This document shows positions 30,868 through 40,800 of a stretch of 64,000 nucleotides of DNA, in pieces. The notes below the pieces were generated by a model, which saw nothing but the letters and a program-made list of their open reading frames with translations, ran no database searches and was not told the origin of the DNA. The stretch is from a virus. Within the stretch, counting starts at the first letter, position 1, and the number at the start of each line of letters is the position of its first letter. The stretch spans positions 1 to 64,000 of the IMG/VR virus record IMGVR_UViG_3300032093_000109. One strand, written 5' to 3'. The position numbers were made by a program, and so were the translations under genes.

Positions 30868-32891
30868 GCATGCCCTTTGATCGACTCATCGTGCTGGACT
30901 TCGAGACAGCATGGGGTCGTACCGCTAAGCTGGGCTTCTCGTGTCAGACAACCGAAGAATACCTCCGTGACCCACGCTTCAAAGCATGGGGCCTGTCATG
31001 GAAAGACATTGACCTCAGCAACCCGCAGCTGTGGCAACCCGGCCAACCCATCAGGACTGGTGCTGTGTGGGTCAGGGGCTCAGGCATCAAAGCGTGGGGC
31101 GAGGACATTGACTGGAGCCGCACCGCAGTGGCATGCCAGAACACCCAGTTCGATGGCGCTATCCTGTCTTGGGTCTACGGCATCCGCCCTGCCTTCTTGT
31201 TCGATACCCTGTCGATGGCACGCGCACTGTACGGCATCGAAGCAGGCAACAGCCTGAAGAAACTCGCCGAGCGCTTTGAGCTGCCACCCAAGGGCGATGG
31301 GCTTGCGTCCTCCGAGAACATTCTGGACGCGCTGCCCTTTGTGATTGAGCAGGAGTTGGCCGAGTACTGCAAGCACGACACGTGGTTGTGTGAACAGATT
31401 CTGCTGCGCATGCTGCCCGGATACCCCGCCAGTGAGCTGCGCCTGATCGACATGACGCTTCGCATGTTCACAATACCTGAGCTGGAGCTCGATGCCAACA
31501 TGCTCACGCAAGCACTGCTTGAGGAGAAGCTTAACCGTGGGGCGTTGCTCAACCGCCTGAAAATCACGGACTCGGTGCTGGCATCCAACGATCTGTTTGC
31601 CGAGGCACTGCGCCAGCTGGGCATCGAGCCCCCGACCAAGAAAAAAAAGCCCACGGCCAAAACGCCCAAGCCTGTCGGTGTGAACTTTGCCTTCGCCAAG
31701 ACCGATGCGATGTTCCAAGCCATGCTCAACGGTGACAACGAGGACGTGGCCCTGCTGTGTGAGGCGCGTCTGAAGGTCAAGTCCACATCCGAGCGCACCC
31801 GTGCGCAACGCTTTCTGGACATCAGCAACCGAGGCACGCTGCCTGTGCCGCTCTCATACTACGGCGCGAAGTCGGGGCGCTGGACCGCAGCCAAGGGCTC
31901 GGCCATCAACATGCAGAACTTAAAGCGCGGGTCCTTCCTGCGCAAGGCCATCATGGCCCCCAAGGGTAAGGTGCTGGTGGTGGGTGACTTGAGCCAGATC
32001 GAACCGCGTGTGTTGGCATGGCTCTCGGACTACGACGAGATGCTGGCGATCTTCCGCGCTGGCGGTGACCCGTACGCTGCGTTCGGTGCGCAGATGTTTA
32101 ACCTGCCCGGTATGACCAAGGACTCGCACCCAGTGCAGCGACAGTCAGCCAAGTCAGCGCTGCTTGGTGCAGGCTACGGTCTGGGTTGGGCATCGTTCGC
32201 TGCTCAGTTGTTGGTGGGCTTCCTCGGGGCTCCGCCCTTGCGCTACACAAAGGCCGACGCCAAGCAGCTGGGTATCACAGGCCGGCATGTGCACAGCTTC
32301 TTGGAGAACAAGCACCACATGGAGAAGATGTTTGAGATCGCCCACATCTGCACGGACGAGGAGCTACTCATTCACTGCGTAACAGCCAAGGCCATCATCG
32401 ACAAGTACCGCGCCACAGCGCAGCCTGTTGTAGGTCTGTGGAACCTGTGCGGTGAGCTCATCGAGCACAGCCTGTACAACGGCAACGAGTACACGCACAA
32501 GTGCCTGACCTTCCGCAAGGAGGAGATCGTGCTGCCCAACGGCATGAGCATCATCTACGACGGGCTAAAGCCCAGCAAGGACGAGGAAGGCAGATTGCAG
32601 TGGACATACGGCGCAGACGATGATAAGCTGTACCCCGGAAAAGTCGTGAACAACATCACACAGGGGACGGCCCGTATTGTGATGACCGATGGCATGTTGC
32701 GGGTAGATAAACGCTACCCTTGCAAGGGAACGGTGCACGACGAACTCTTGGCTTTGGCTCTTGAAGAACACTCTCAGGAGGCACTGTCGTGGGTGATCGC
32801 GCAGATGACGAAGGAGCCGAAGTACATGCCGGGTATCCCGCTGGCAGCAGACGGTGGTGTGCACCGCAGGTACGGGCTTGCAAAGAATTGA
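30864..32891 (+). CDS. Family A DNA polymerase
   Basis: The 675-residue protein has an N-terminal 3'-5' exonuclease (VLDFETAWG with D11/E13; TAVACQNTQFDGAIL) and the polymerase domain. Motif A is VVGDLSQIEPR (about 374-384), motif B is RQSAKSALLGAGYG (about 424-437) and motif C is VHDELL (H625, D626, E627). There is no 5' nuclease domain, as usual for phage forms. It replicates phage DNA and lies between a VRR-NUC gene and a helicase gene. Confidence 0.95.
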   Translation: MSMPFDRLIVLDFETAWGRTAKLGFSCQTTEEYLRDPRFKAWGLSWKDIDLSNPQLWQPGQPIRTGAVWVRGSGIKAWGEDIDWSRTAVACQNTQFDGAILSWVYGIRPAFLFDTLSMARALYGIEAGNSLKKLAERFELPPKGDGLASSENILDALPFVIEQELAEYCKHDTWLCEQILLRMLPGYPASELRLIDMTLRMFTIPELELDANMLTQALLEEKLNRGALLNRLKITDSVLASNDLFAEALRQLGIEPPTKKKKPTAKTPKPVGVNFAFAKTDAMFQAMLNGDNEDVALLCEARLKVKSTSERTRAQRFLDISNRGTLPVPLSYYGAKSGRWTAAKGSAINMQNLKRGSFLRKAIMAPKGKVLVVGDLSQIEPRVLAWLSDYDEMLAIFRAGGDPYAAFGAQMFNLPGMTKDSHPVQRQSAKSALLGAGYGLGWASFAAQLLVGFLGAPPLRYTKADAKQLGITGRHVHSFLENKHHMEKMFEIAHICTDEELLIHCVTAKAIIDKYRATAQPVVGLWNLCGELIEHSLYNGNEYTHKCLTFRKEEIVLPNGMSIIYDGLKPSKDEEGRLQWTYGADDDKLYPGKVVNNITQGTARIVMTDGMLRVDKRYPCKGTVHDELLALALEEHSQEALSWVIAQMTKEPKYMPGIPLAADGGVHRRYGLAKN

Positions 32892-32911
32892 TTTTTATAA
32901 GGAGAAAGCAC

Positions 32912-33217
32912 ATGAACAAAATACCAAGCCGCCTCATGGTTGGACCCAAGTGGTTCACCGTGGAGCACCCCAAAATTATGTACAAGTACGGGTGCATGGG
33001 GTCTGTACGCTACGACATCCGCGTGATCAACGTAGCCAGTCACAGCAGCCGCACAGGCAAGCGCTTCACCCCAGCGCAGCAGGAGAACACGTTTTGGCAC
33101 GAGCTGACGCACGCTATCTTGAACGACATGGGCAGCCCCTTGTGCGAAGACGAGCGCTTCGTCACCCTATTCGCTGACCGATTAACCAAAGCCATCCGCA
33201 CTGCGAGATTCAAATGA
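32912..33217 (+). CDS. Small HELTH zincin (101 aa)
   Basis: The ATG at 32912 follows AAGGAGAAAGCAC. The protein contains NTFWHELTHAILNDMGSPLCEDERFVTLFADRL: H63, E64 and H67, with a possible downstream Glu ligand (E74-E76). The compact size resembles minimal gluzincins such as ImmA/IrrE-type or SprT-like domains, which process regulators or cross-linked proteins. It is set in the replication operon. Confidence 0.7.
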   Translation: MNKIPSRLMVGPKWFTVEHPKIMYKYGCMGSVRYDIRVINVASHSSRTGKRFTPAQQENTFWHELTHAILNDMGSPLCEDERFVTLFADRLTKAIRTARFK

Positions 33218-33882
33218 CCAAACCGATTGCATGGAGCCACACAGCCCTCAAAGATTACGAGGGTTGCCCACGTAGGTACCACGAGGTTCGGGTGCTCAAG
33301 AAGTACCCCTTCCAAGAGACCGAGGCTACACGCTACGGCAACGACTTGCACAAGGCCATTGAGCTCTACATCCAGAACCAAACGCCGATTGACGAGAAGT
33401 ACGCGTTCGTGCAGCCAGTGGTTGATGCGCTGCTCAAGAAGCCCGGACGCAAGATGGCCGAGCAGAAGATGGCCGTGACCGTGGACCTCAAGCCCTGCGA
33501 TTGGTTTGCCAAAGACGCATGGGCACGAGGCATCGCCGACTTGCTCATCATCGACGACGAGAACATGACAGCGTGGGTGGCTGATTGGAAGACGGGCAAC
33601 AACAAGTACCCTGACCGCGATCAGCTGCGCTTGATGTCGCTGCTGGTGTTCGCGCATCACCCACACATCCGCAAGGTCAACTCAGCGCTGATCTTTGTGG
33701 TCAAGGACGACATGGTCAAGGCCAAGATGGAGGTCGAGGAGTTCTCAACGGGCTGGCAGCAGTACCGTGAGCGCGTGGCCAAGATCGAAGCGTCGCTGGC
33801 CAACGGCGTATGGCATCCCAAACAAACCCCGCTCTGCGGCTGGTGCCCCTGCACCGGATGCGAGCACAACCCCAAGCACTAA
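33214..33882 (+). CDS. Cas4/RecB-like PD-(D/E)xK nuclease
   Basis: This 222-residue protein starts SHTALKDYEGCPRRYHEVRVLKKYPF, has GNDLHKAIELYI, then GIADLLIIDDENMTAWVADWKTG (D and D-K nuclease residues) and ends with CGWCPCTGCEH. The N-terminal Cys plus the C-terminal Cys cluster resemble the iron-sulphur site of Cas4/AddB-like exonucleases. It probably processes DNA ends during recombination or replication. Confidence 0.85.
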   Translation: MTKPIAWSHTALKDYEGCPRRYHEVRVLKKYPFQETEATRYGNDLHKAIELYIQNQTPIDEKYAFVQPVVDALLKKPGRKMAEQKMAVTVDLKPCDWFAKDAWARGIADLLIIDDENMTAWVADWKTGNNKYPDRDQLRLMSLLVFAHHPHIRKVNSALIFVVKDDMVKAKMEVEEFSTGWQQYRERVAKIEASLANGVWHPKQTPLCGWCPCTGCEHNPKH

Positions 33883-33892
33883 GGAGTGTGTG

Positions 33893-34132
33893 ATGGCAAG
33901 CAAACCCAGAGACTACAAGCAAGAGTACACCGAGTTCCACGGCAAGCCCGAGCAGGTCAAGAAGCGTGCACAGCGCGTCAAGGCACGCCGCATGCTGGAG
34001 AAGGAAGGCGCGGTCACCAAAGGCGACGGCAAAGATGTTGACCACATCACGCCGCTCAAGAAGAACGGCACAACAGCGCGAAGCAACTTGCGCGTGCGAA
34101 GCGTCAAGGCCAACCGAGGCGACAAAACGTAA
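33893..34132 (+). CDS. Small HNH protein (79 aa)
   Basis: The ATG at 33893 follows AAGGAGTGTGTG; the longer frame overlaps the Cas4-like gene. The protein reads MASKPRDYKQEYTEFHGKPEQVKKRAQ..GDGKDVDHITPLKKNGTTARSNLRVRSVKANRG. The DHITPL and NLRVRS..NR parts are a minimal HNH core. It differs from the three homing-type HNH genes because it has no N-terminal zinc finger. It may be a structure-specific nuclease. Confidence 0.75.
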   Translation: MASKPRDYKQEYTEFHGKPEQVKKRAQRVKARRMLEKEGAVTKGDGKDVDHITPLKKNGTTARSNLRVRSVKANRGDKT

Positions 34133-34137
34133 GCACC

Positions 34138-35700
34138 ATGCAGATCATCGAGAATAAAGCACTTCTAATAAATACACGCACACCGGACAAGTACAACATC
34201 ATCCCCAAGAGACAGGTCGTCTTTGAGTCAGACGAAGGGACCTCTATTCTCATCAAGTGGGGTCTGGACGAAGTCCGTGTGCTGCGCAACTTGGGTGTAC
34301 GCAAAGCCCCCTCGCCCATCATCGGTCGCTACAACTGGCCCGGTAAATACCAGCCGATGGAGCACCAGATAGAAACGTCGGCGTTCCTTACGCTACACCG
34401 CAGAGCCTTTTGCTTCAACGACCCCGGCACAGGCAAGACGATGAGCGCACTGTGGGCAGCGGACTACCTGATGAAGATCGGTGAGGTTCGCCGGGTTCTC
34501 ATCCTGTGTCCTCTGTCGATCATGCACAGCGCGTGGCTTGCCGATATTGGGCAAAGCGTTCTGCACCGCAGCGCCATCATCGCTCACCACAGCAAAGCCA
34601 CTCGGCGCATCGAGATGATCCAAGGTGACTACGAGTTCGTGATCGTCAACTACGACGGCCTGAACCTGATTGCCGATGAGGTCAACAACGATGGGCGCTT
34701 TGATCTGGTGATTGTCGATGAGGCCAACGCCTACAAGACCGTGAGCACCAACCGCTGGAAGACACTCTCAAAGATCATTCAGCCGCACACCTACCTATGG
34801 ATGATGACGGGCACCCCTGCATCGCAGTCGCCTGTGGATGCGTATGGCTTGGCCAAGTTGGTCTCGCCCGATCGGGTGCCTAAGTTCTTCACGGCATGGC
34901 GCGACAAGGTGATGAACAAAGTCACGGCGTTCAAGTGGGCACCCAAGGCCACGGCCAAAGACCAAGTGCACGATGCGTTGCAGCCCTCCATACGCTTCAC
35001 CAAAGCGCAGTGCTTGGACCTGCCACCCGTCATCACAGAGACCCGCGAGGTCGAGATGTCGCCGCAGCAGAAGAAGTACTACAACCTGCTCAAAGAACGC
35101 ATGATGGTGCAGGCCGCAGGCGAGACGATCAGCGCAGTCAACGCAGCCGCAGAGGTCAGCAAGCTGCTGCAAATCAGCGCAGGCGCTGCCTACACGGATG
35201 ACCATGAGGTGGTGGAGTTCGACGCATCGCCCCGCACCCGTGTGCTGCTGGAGGTGCTGGAGGAGACCGAGCGCAAGGTCATTGTGTTCGCCCTGTTCCG
35301 CTCGTCCATCAGTACCATCGTTGCCTTCCTCGACAAGCAGGGCATCAAGAACGAGCAGATTCATGGCGATGTCACCCCGAACAAGCGCGGCGATATCATC
35401 AAGCGCTTCCAGACGGAGCCTGAGCCGAGGGTGCTGGTCATGCAGCCACAAGCGACTGCCCACGGGATTACCCTAACAGCAGCCGACACGGTGGTGTTCT
35501 ATGGCCCGCTCATGAGCGTGGAGCAGTACACACAGGCCATCGCACGTGCGGATCGCAAGGGGCAGGACTCTGACAAGGTGCGGGTCATCCACATCCAGAG
35601 CAGCCCCATCGAGCAGAAGATGTTCAAAGCGCTGGGCAGTAAGGTGAGCGACAACCACCTGCTGACCGAGATGTTCAAAAGCGAAATCGGAAAAAATTGA
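34138..35700 (+). CDS. SNF2-type DNA helicase
   Basis: The 520-residue protein has NDPGTGKTMSALWAADYL (about 92-109), VIVDEANAY (about 191-199), MTGTPASQSP, and a C-terminal helicase half with QATAHGITLTAADTVVFYG and QAIARADRKGQ. These are the SNF2/SF2 motifs I, II, III and V-VI. Phages use this type in replication or recombination. It follows a small HNH gene; an operator-bearing promoter comes right after. Confidence 0.9.
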   Translation: MQIIENKALLINTRTPDKYNIIPKRQVVFESDEGTSILIKWGLDEVRVLRNLGVRKAPSPIIGRYNWPGKYQPMEHQIETSAFLTLHRRAFCFNDPGTGKTMSALWAADYLMKIGEVRRVLILCPLSIMHSAWLADIGQSVLHRSAIIAHHSKATRRIEMIQGDYEFVIVNYDGLNLIADEVNNDGRFDLVIVDEANAYKTVSTNRWKTLSKIIQPHTYLWMMTGTPASQSPVDAYGLAKLVSPDRVPKFFTAWRDKVMNKVTAFKWAPKATAKDQVHDALQPSIRFTKAQCLDLPPVITETREVEMSPQQKKYYNLLKERMMVQAAGETISAVNAAAEVSKLLQISAGAAYTDDHEVVEFDASPRTRVLLEVLEETERKVIVFALFRSSISTIVAFLDKQGIKNEQIHGDVTPNKRGDIIKRFQTEPEPRVLVMQPQATAHGITLTAADTVVFYGPLMSVEQYTQAIARADRKGQDSDKVRVIHIQSSPIEQKMFKALGSKVSDNHLLTEMFKSEIGKN

Positions 35701-35706
35701 AAGGAG

Positions 35707-35750
35707 TTGCACAAGTCCGAAAACACGTTATACTTGTCAAACAATGGACA
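35707..35750 (+). promoter_or_regulatory. Promoter with operator-like site 3
   Basis: The -35 TTGCAC (35707-35712) and -10 TATACT (35729-35734) are 16 bp apart. TGTCAAACAATGGACA (35735-35750) begins directly after the -10, so the start site lies within it. The same arrangement holds at 25088-25134. Confidence 0.75.
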
Positions 35751-35767
35751 ACAACAAAGGAGCTCAA

Positions 35768-36187
35768 ATGGAAGATAGCACTCAAGTACAAGAGCCAGTA
35801 TCAATGGATAAGCTGGTTCGTATTTACCGCAAGATGCGGGACAAGCTGCAGGAGCTTGACCGCGAGTACACCACCAAGATGGAAGAGATCAAGGTGCAGC
35901 AGGACGAAGTGAAGAACGCGATCAAGGAGCAGATGCAAGCGCTTGGCTCCAAGTCGGTCAGCACCCCCAGCGGCACAGCGATCTTGTCCAAGAAGGTGCG
36001 TTACTCAACGCAAGACTGGGACTCATTCAAACAGTTCATGGTCGATCACAACGCGCTGGACCTGTTGGAAAAGCGTATCGCACAAACGAACATGGCGCAG
36101 TTTCTCGAAGAGAACCCCAAGCTCGTTCCACCCGGCTTGAACTCGGATGCGTTCTACGACGTGTCTGTGCGCAAGCCAACCAAGTAA
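35768..36187 (+). CDS. Conserved phage coiled-coil protein (139 aa)
   Basis: The ATG at 35768 (AAAGGAGCTCAA upstream) is preferred because an ATG at 35744 would lie at the transcription start. The protein has an N-terminal coiled coil (RKMRDKLQELDREYTTKMEEIKVQQDEVK) and a conserved end (NMAQFLEENPKLVPPGLNSDAFYDVSVRKP). I recall this ending in many podovirus early proteins. Function unknown; partner binding is likely. Confidence 0.7.
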   Translation: MEDSTQVQEPVSMDKLVRIYRKMRDKLQELDREYTTKMEEIKVQQDEVKNAIKEQMQALGSKSVSTPSGTAILSKKVRYSTQDWDSFKQFMVDHNALDLLEKRIAQTNMAQFLEENPKLVPPGLNSDAFYDVSVRKPTK

Positions 36188-36202
36188 CTCAGGAGCAATA
36201 CC

Positions 36203-36430
36203 ATGCTGACAACAACCCCTTTGACCGCACACCCCGCCGTGGTTGGTTCGCAAGAAGCCTTCCGCACAGAAACCGAAGCACGCGCCTTTTGGGACGCGCT
36301 GCCAAACAAGTTCGAGTACGCCTTCAAGTACATCGTCTCTGTCGATAAAAACGAAACCATCGCAGTGGTGCTTGTCCCCTGTTCCCCCGAACTCTACAAA
36401 GACTACTACGTCTTTGGCGAAGTCAAATAA
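36203..36430 (+). CDS. Small early protein (75 aa)
   Basis: The protein reads AHPAVVGSQEAFRTETEARAFWDALPNKFEYAFKYIVSVDKNETIAVVL, a small mixed fold. The start follows AGGAGCAATACC. No family is recognised. It lies between the coiled-coil gene and the ssDNA-binding candidate. Confidence 0.5.
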   Translation: MLTTTPLTAHPAVVGSQEAFRTETEARAFWDALPNKFEYAFKYIVSVDKNETIAVVLVPCSPELYKDYYVFGEVK

Positions 36431-36454
36431 ACCCAACCTCAACTAGGAGTAACC

Positions 36455-37423
36455 ATGAGTGAAATCGCTCTCTTCGGCGGCAGTAAAGTCCCCGCCTTCG
36501 TTAAAAAAGCCGAGCTCTCGGCAATCGCCAAAGCCCTCGCAGGCGGCGCTGGTCAGTCTGGCAAGCGCATCAGCATTAAAGGCGGTGTGTTCCGCTTGGT
36601 GCACGACGGCAAGGAAGTCTCTCAGATTGAGGACCGTCACCTCGATGTCGTCATCGTCAACGCTGCCCCCAAGGTCAGCCGTATTTTCTTCGCCAAGAAG
36701 TGGGATGCCGACAGCACCACTGGCCCTGACTGCTGGTCCAGCGATGGCAACGTGCCTGACAAGGAAGTCACCGCACCCCAAGGCGAGAACTGCGCCAACT
36801 GCGACATGAACGCCAAGGGCTCCGGCACTGGCGAGATGAAGGCTTGCCGCTACCAGCAGCGCTTGGCTGTGGTGTTGGCCGATGATGTTGAAGGCGATGT
36901 CCTGCAGCTGTCGCTGCCTGCTACCTCGATCTTCGGCAAGGAAGCCAACGGCAAGTACCCCCTGCAAGCCTACGCCCGATTCCTCGCCGCCCAGAGCATC
37001 AGCCCTGAGATGGTCGTGACCGAGTTGCGCTTCGACACCACGGTGGAGAGCCCCAAGCTGGTGTTCAAAGCCAAGCGCTGGTTGAGCGACACCGAATACG
37101 AGACCGTGCAAGAGAAAGGCCAGAGCGACGACGCCGTCAAGGCTGTTCAGTTCAGTGTGGGTGCACCCGCTGCTCCCGCCGCTCCTGCTCTGGAAGGTAA
37201 GCGTCCTACCAAGATTGCCCCGCCTCCTGCTGCGGATGCTGAGGAAGAGGAAGCGCCAGCACCAAAGGCCAAGGCCAAGGCCAAAGCCGCACCAGCTCCA
37301 GCACCTGTGGAAGAGGAAGAAGGCGAAGAGCCAGTGGTTCGTAAAGCTGCTGCCAAGAACACCAGCGTGCCAGCTAAGAGTGGCCTTGCCAACCTCGCTG
37401 CTGCGTGGGACGACGAAGACTAA
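36455..37423 (+). CDS. Putative ssDNA-binding protein
   Basis: The 322-residue protein has a beta-rich N-terminal domain (ISIKGGVFRLVHDGKEVSQIEDRHLDVVIVNAAPKVSRIFF), a Cys group (CANCDMNAKGSG..ACRYQQ) suggestive of zinc, and a long Ala/Pro/Lys/Glu-rich linker. It ends in an acidic WDDED tail as in SSB and T7 gp2.5-type proteins. The promoter at 35.73 kb and flanking replication genes fit. Homology is by general shape only. Confidence 0.65.
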   Translation: MSEIALFGGSKVPAFVKKAELSAIAKALAGGAGQSGKRISIKGGVFRLVHDGKEVSQIEDRHLDVVIVNAAPKVSRIFFAKKWDADSTTGPDCWSSDGNVPDKEVTAPQGENCANCDMNAKGSGTGEMKACRYQQRLAVVLADDVEGDVLQLSLPATSIFGKEANGKYPLQAYARFLAAQSISPEMVVTELRFDTTVESPKLVFKAKRWLSDTEYETVQEKGQSDDAVKAVQFSVGAPAAPAAPALEGKRPTKIAPPPAADAEEEEAPAPKAKAKAKAAPAPAPVEEEEGEEPVVRKAAAKNTSVPAKSGLANLAAAWDDED

Positions 37424-37424
37424 A

Positions 37425-37456
37425 AAGGAGTGGGGGCTTCGGCCCCCTGTTTGCCC
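37425..37456 (+). promoter_or_regulatory. SD element separated from its start by a UUCG hairpin
   Basis: AAGGAG (37425-37430) is followed by the stem GGGGGC-TTCG-GCCCCC (37432-37447) and then the ATG at 37457. If the hairpin folds, the SD-to-ATG gap is about 10 nt, as in T4 gene 38. The same stem may also act as a weak terminator. Confidence 0.5.
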
Positions 37457-37735
37457 ATGGCCTATTCAGACAAAACCGTAGATGTGGTACTCAACGCCCC
37501 GAAGACGCTTGGTAGCCGACTCGGGCGCTGGGCCATTCATCTCGACTTCCCGGTGACCAAGATCGCCCAGTGTACGGGTGCTACGCGCCAGACTGTGTAC
37601 AACTGGTTTGCAGGCGGCGATATGCTCGCGCCCTACGAAGATCGTGTCGCCGTCCTCATTAAAATTTTAGAGTCGTCCAGCAACGCTGAAGACGCATGGA
37701 GAAAAGCATGTCAAGCATTCGCCCTGAGAACCTGA
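37457..37735 (+). CDS. Small HTH protein (92 aa)
   Basis: The start at 37457 follows the hairpin. Residues about 30-60 (DFPVTKIAQCTGATRQTVYNWFAGGDMLAPYEDRVAVLI) form a helix-turn-helix of XRE/terminase-like type. It may be a regulator of the late genes or of replication. A GTG at 37430 is a less likely start. Confidence 0.6.
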   Translation: MAYSDKTVDVVLNAPKTLGSRLGRWAIHLDFPVTKIAQCTGATRQTVYNWFAGGDMLAPYEDRVAVLIKILESSSNAEDAWRKACQAFALRT

Positions 37736-37854
37736 CCAACGAAGAACTGTTGCGCTACGCTGCCTTGATTCCCGCAGGGGACGTTGCTGCGCTCCAAGCG
37801 TACAACACCGAGTTGTGCAAGCGGCTGATCGCCGCCCTCGACGACCAAAAATAA
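37708..37854 (+). CDS. Small overlapping protein (48 aa)
   Basis: ATG 37708 to TAA 37854, overlapping the previous gene by 28 bp. The protein reads MSSIRPENLTNEELLRYAALIPAGDVAALQ..LCKRLIAALDDQK. A GGAGAAAAGC sequence provides a ribosome binding site. It is helical and has no known family. Confidence 0.6.
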   Translation: MSSIRPENLTNEELLRYAALIPAGDVAALQAYNTELCKRLIAALDDQK

Positions 37855-37875
37855 AACCCCCTGCGAAGGAACTGT

Positions 37876-40800
37876 ATGTTGCCGCTTGAGTTTCTCGCGG
37901 TGGTTCTGCCGTCTGCGGGCCATGGCCACTATTGCGTGGCAGAACTATCGACGCCAAAAAAATCACACGTTTTTAAAACAACGCTTGGAGACCTGCAACC
38001 TACTCTGGATAAATTTAATTCGGTCCCGTACGACACGTACGTGGCCATGGCCACCTTTGAAGAACCCGGTAAACGGATAGCAAAAAACGCACGCTTCCTG
38101 CGCTCGCTCTTCATCGACATCGACTGCAACCACAAGCTCGACATCCCTGATGCCGAGGGCAACATAGCGCCACGGGAGTACCCATCTGCCAAGGCAGCGG
38201 TGCACGCGATCGACAAGTTCTTGGAAGACAGCGGTCTGGGCGCGTTGGGCCAACCATGGCTGGCTTCATCCGGCGCAGGTGTTCACGCGTACTGGCCCCT
38301 GAGCGATGACGTGAGCGTTGAAGACTGGAAGCCAATCGCTGAGAACTTCAAGTCCCTGTGCAAGCAGTACGGGTTAGAGATCGACTTCACCGTCACAGCC
38401 GACGCAGCGCGTGTCATGCGCGTAATAGATACAACGAACACCGGCACCAAAGGCATCAAGAAGGTGCGTGGTGTAACACGTTCTAAGCTGGTCTCGCAGG
38501 GCGACATCTTCGATCTGGACGACTTGGCCAAGGCCATACGCACCAAGCTGGTCGCCCCCTCGTTTGAGACCAAGCAAGCGCTCATGCTCCCCGGTGCACG
38601 ACCGAACGCTGCCAAGAGCTCCACCGCACTCAAGCTGTTCGCCGACAGCAAGACCTCGTTCAAGAAGATTCTCAACGCGTCTGTGCAGGGCACAGGTTGC
38701 GGCCAGCTCGTGTACTACATGGAGAACGCCACCAAGGATGGGCTTGAGCCACTGTGGCGCGGTCTGCTCTCATGGGCCAAGTGCTGTGAAGATGACGGCT
38801 TGAAGTACGCCCAGCGCTTGTCGGACCTGCACCCCTACGAGCCCGAGCGCATGCAGCAGAAGTGGCAAGAGATCAAAGGCCCCTACCCCTGCTTGAAGAT
38901 GGACGGCGAGAACCCCGGCATCTGCTCCAGCTGCCCGCACTTTGGCAAGATCACCAACCCCTTGGGGCTTGGCCGTGTCGTTGAGTTCGACACCACCGAG
39001 AAAGAAATTAGCTTGGCACCCCGTGAGGTGCAGCCCGAATACCACGACGAGTCCAGCGTTGATGAGGAACTGGACGCCTACTACGAAGCCGAGGACAGCG
39101 AAGCGGCTGCCGCCCCGACAGTGACTCGACCCAGCGCTCCACGTGGCTTTGGCTACGGCCGCACAGGCGGCGTGTACATGGAGAGAAGCGACGAGGACGC
39201 TGACGGTAAGACCACAACCAAGCAGATCATGCTGCTGCCCTTCGACTTGTTTGTTGTGCGCTTGCTCAAGGCCAACAACGAGCACACCGTGCACATGATT
39301 TACGACCGCAAGGAAGGCCCACAGGAGATCATGCTCCCGCAGAAGGCCGTCGTGTCCAAGGACGAGACCGTCAAGTCGCTGGCCTCTCAGAACGTCATCG
39401 CGCAGTTCGGCGCTGGCAACGACAAGAACTTGTTTGAGTACGTCCGCGCCTGTGTGAACGAAGCCAGTACGAACCAGCAAGCCGTCAAGGTGCCCGACCA
39501 CTGCGGCTGGCAGGAGGACAACAGCTACGTGCACAACTACAAGGTCTTCCGCCCCCACAAGAAAACAGTGTCGATGCCTATGCAGGGTATGGAGAACGTC
39601 AACCACGGCATGAACGCCTACGGCACGATGGAGCAGTGGCAGAAGTTCATGAACATGCTGATCGCCAAAGAAATGTACGAGGTGCTGACGATCTTCTTGT
39701 GCTCAGCCTCCGCTCCGCTCATGCGCTTCACAGGCATCAACGGCCTGACCTACCACTTCACTTCGCGTGGGTCCGGTACGGGTAAGTCACTGGGGCTGGA
39801 CGCAGGCGCTTCTCTTTGGGGCAGCCCCCTAGGGTACCGCGTGAGCCGGGACACTTCGCCCGTGGCCTTTCAACAGCGCTTGGGTTTGCTGCACAGCTCT
39901 CCGCTCATCACCGATGAGATAACGCAGAAGAACCGCAACGCCGAAATGGAGTGGCTGCCTTCGTTCCTGTTCGACATGGCCGAGGGTAAGGGCAAGGAGC
40001 GTATGGAGGCGGGTGCCAACCGTGAGCGCATCAACACGACTTACTGGCGCACAGTGGCGCTCCTGACCTCCAACAACCCAGCGGTGGACTACCTGACTGG
40101 TACCCGTGCCCACTCCTCTGAGGGTGAGCTGCGCCGTCTGCTGGAGTTGACCATGGAAACCCAGCTCTCTTGGACTCCTGACGAAGTCACTATCATCAAG
40201 TCTCTTGCTGATAACTGCGGCCACGCAGCTCCAGTTTTTATTCAGTACATGGTCGATAACTTCGACAAGGTGCGTGAGCTGACCAACCTCACGACTGCGC
40301 GGATGTACAAAGAACTCGAAGCAACCAACGACGAGCGCTACTGGATGGCCGGGGTTGGTACCGCCATGGCCGCTGGCATTCTGCTCGGGCCGAAGCACAC
40401 GAACGTCGTTAACCTTCCCCTGCGCAAGATTCTAGAAGTCTTCCGTGGCATGGTGGACAACATGCGCGAGCACACCCGCAAGTCTCAGCGTGCAGCAACC
40501 GACATCCTCAACATGTTCGTGCGCGAGAACTACGGCAAGATGGTCAACGTGGTCTATCTGGACCACAAGATTCAGGTGTTGGCCAACGGCTTGGATGCGT
40601 CCACCGACAACGATCTGGCCGAGAACAAATCCATGACGCGCACAGTGGTGATGGGCCGAGTCGAGCGCGGTGTTACAGTGGGCATGACCGACTTCTATAT
40701 CGAGGAGCGAGTGATGCGTGCGTTCTGTTCTGGCAAGAGCTTCGGGTACTCCGACTTCAAGCGTCAGATCGAGAAGGTGTACCCCACCAAGTACTGCCGT

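Noticed and set aside
38770-39606. Long minus-strand open frame opposite the primase fusion
   Set aside because: It is a shadow of the GC-rich primase gene and has no ribosome binding site or known motifs.
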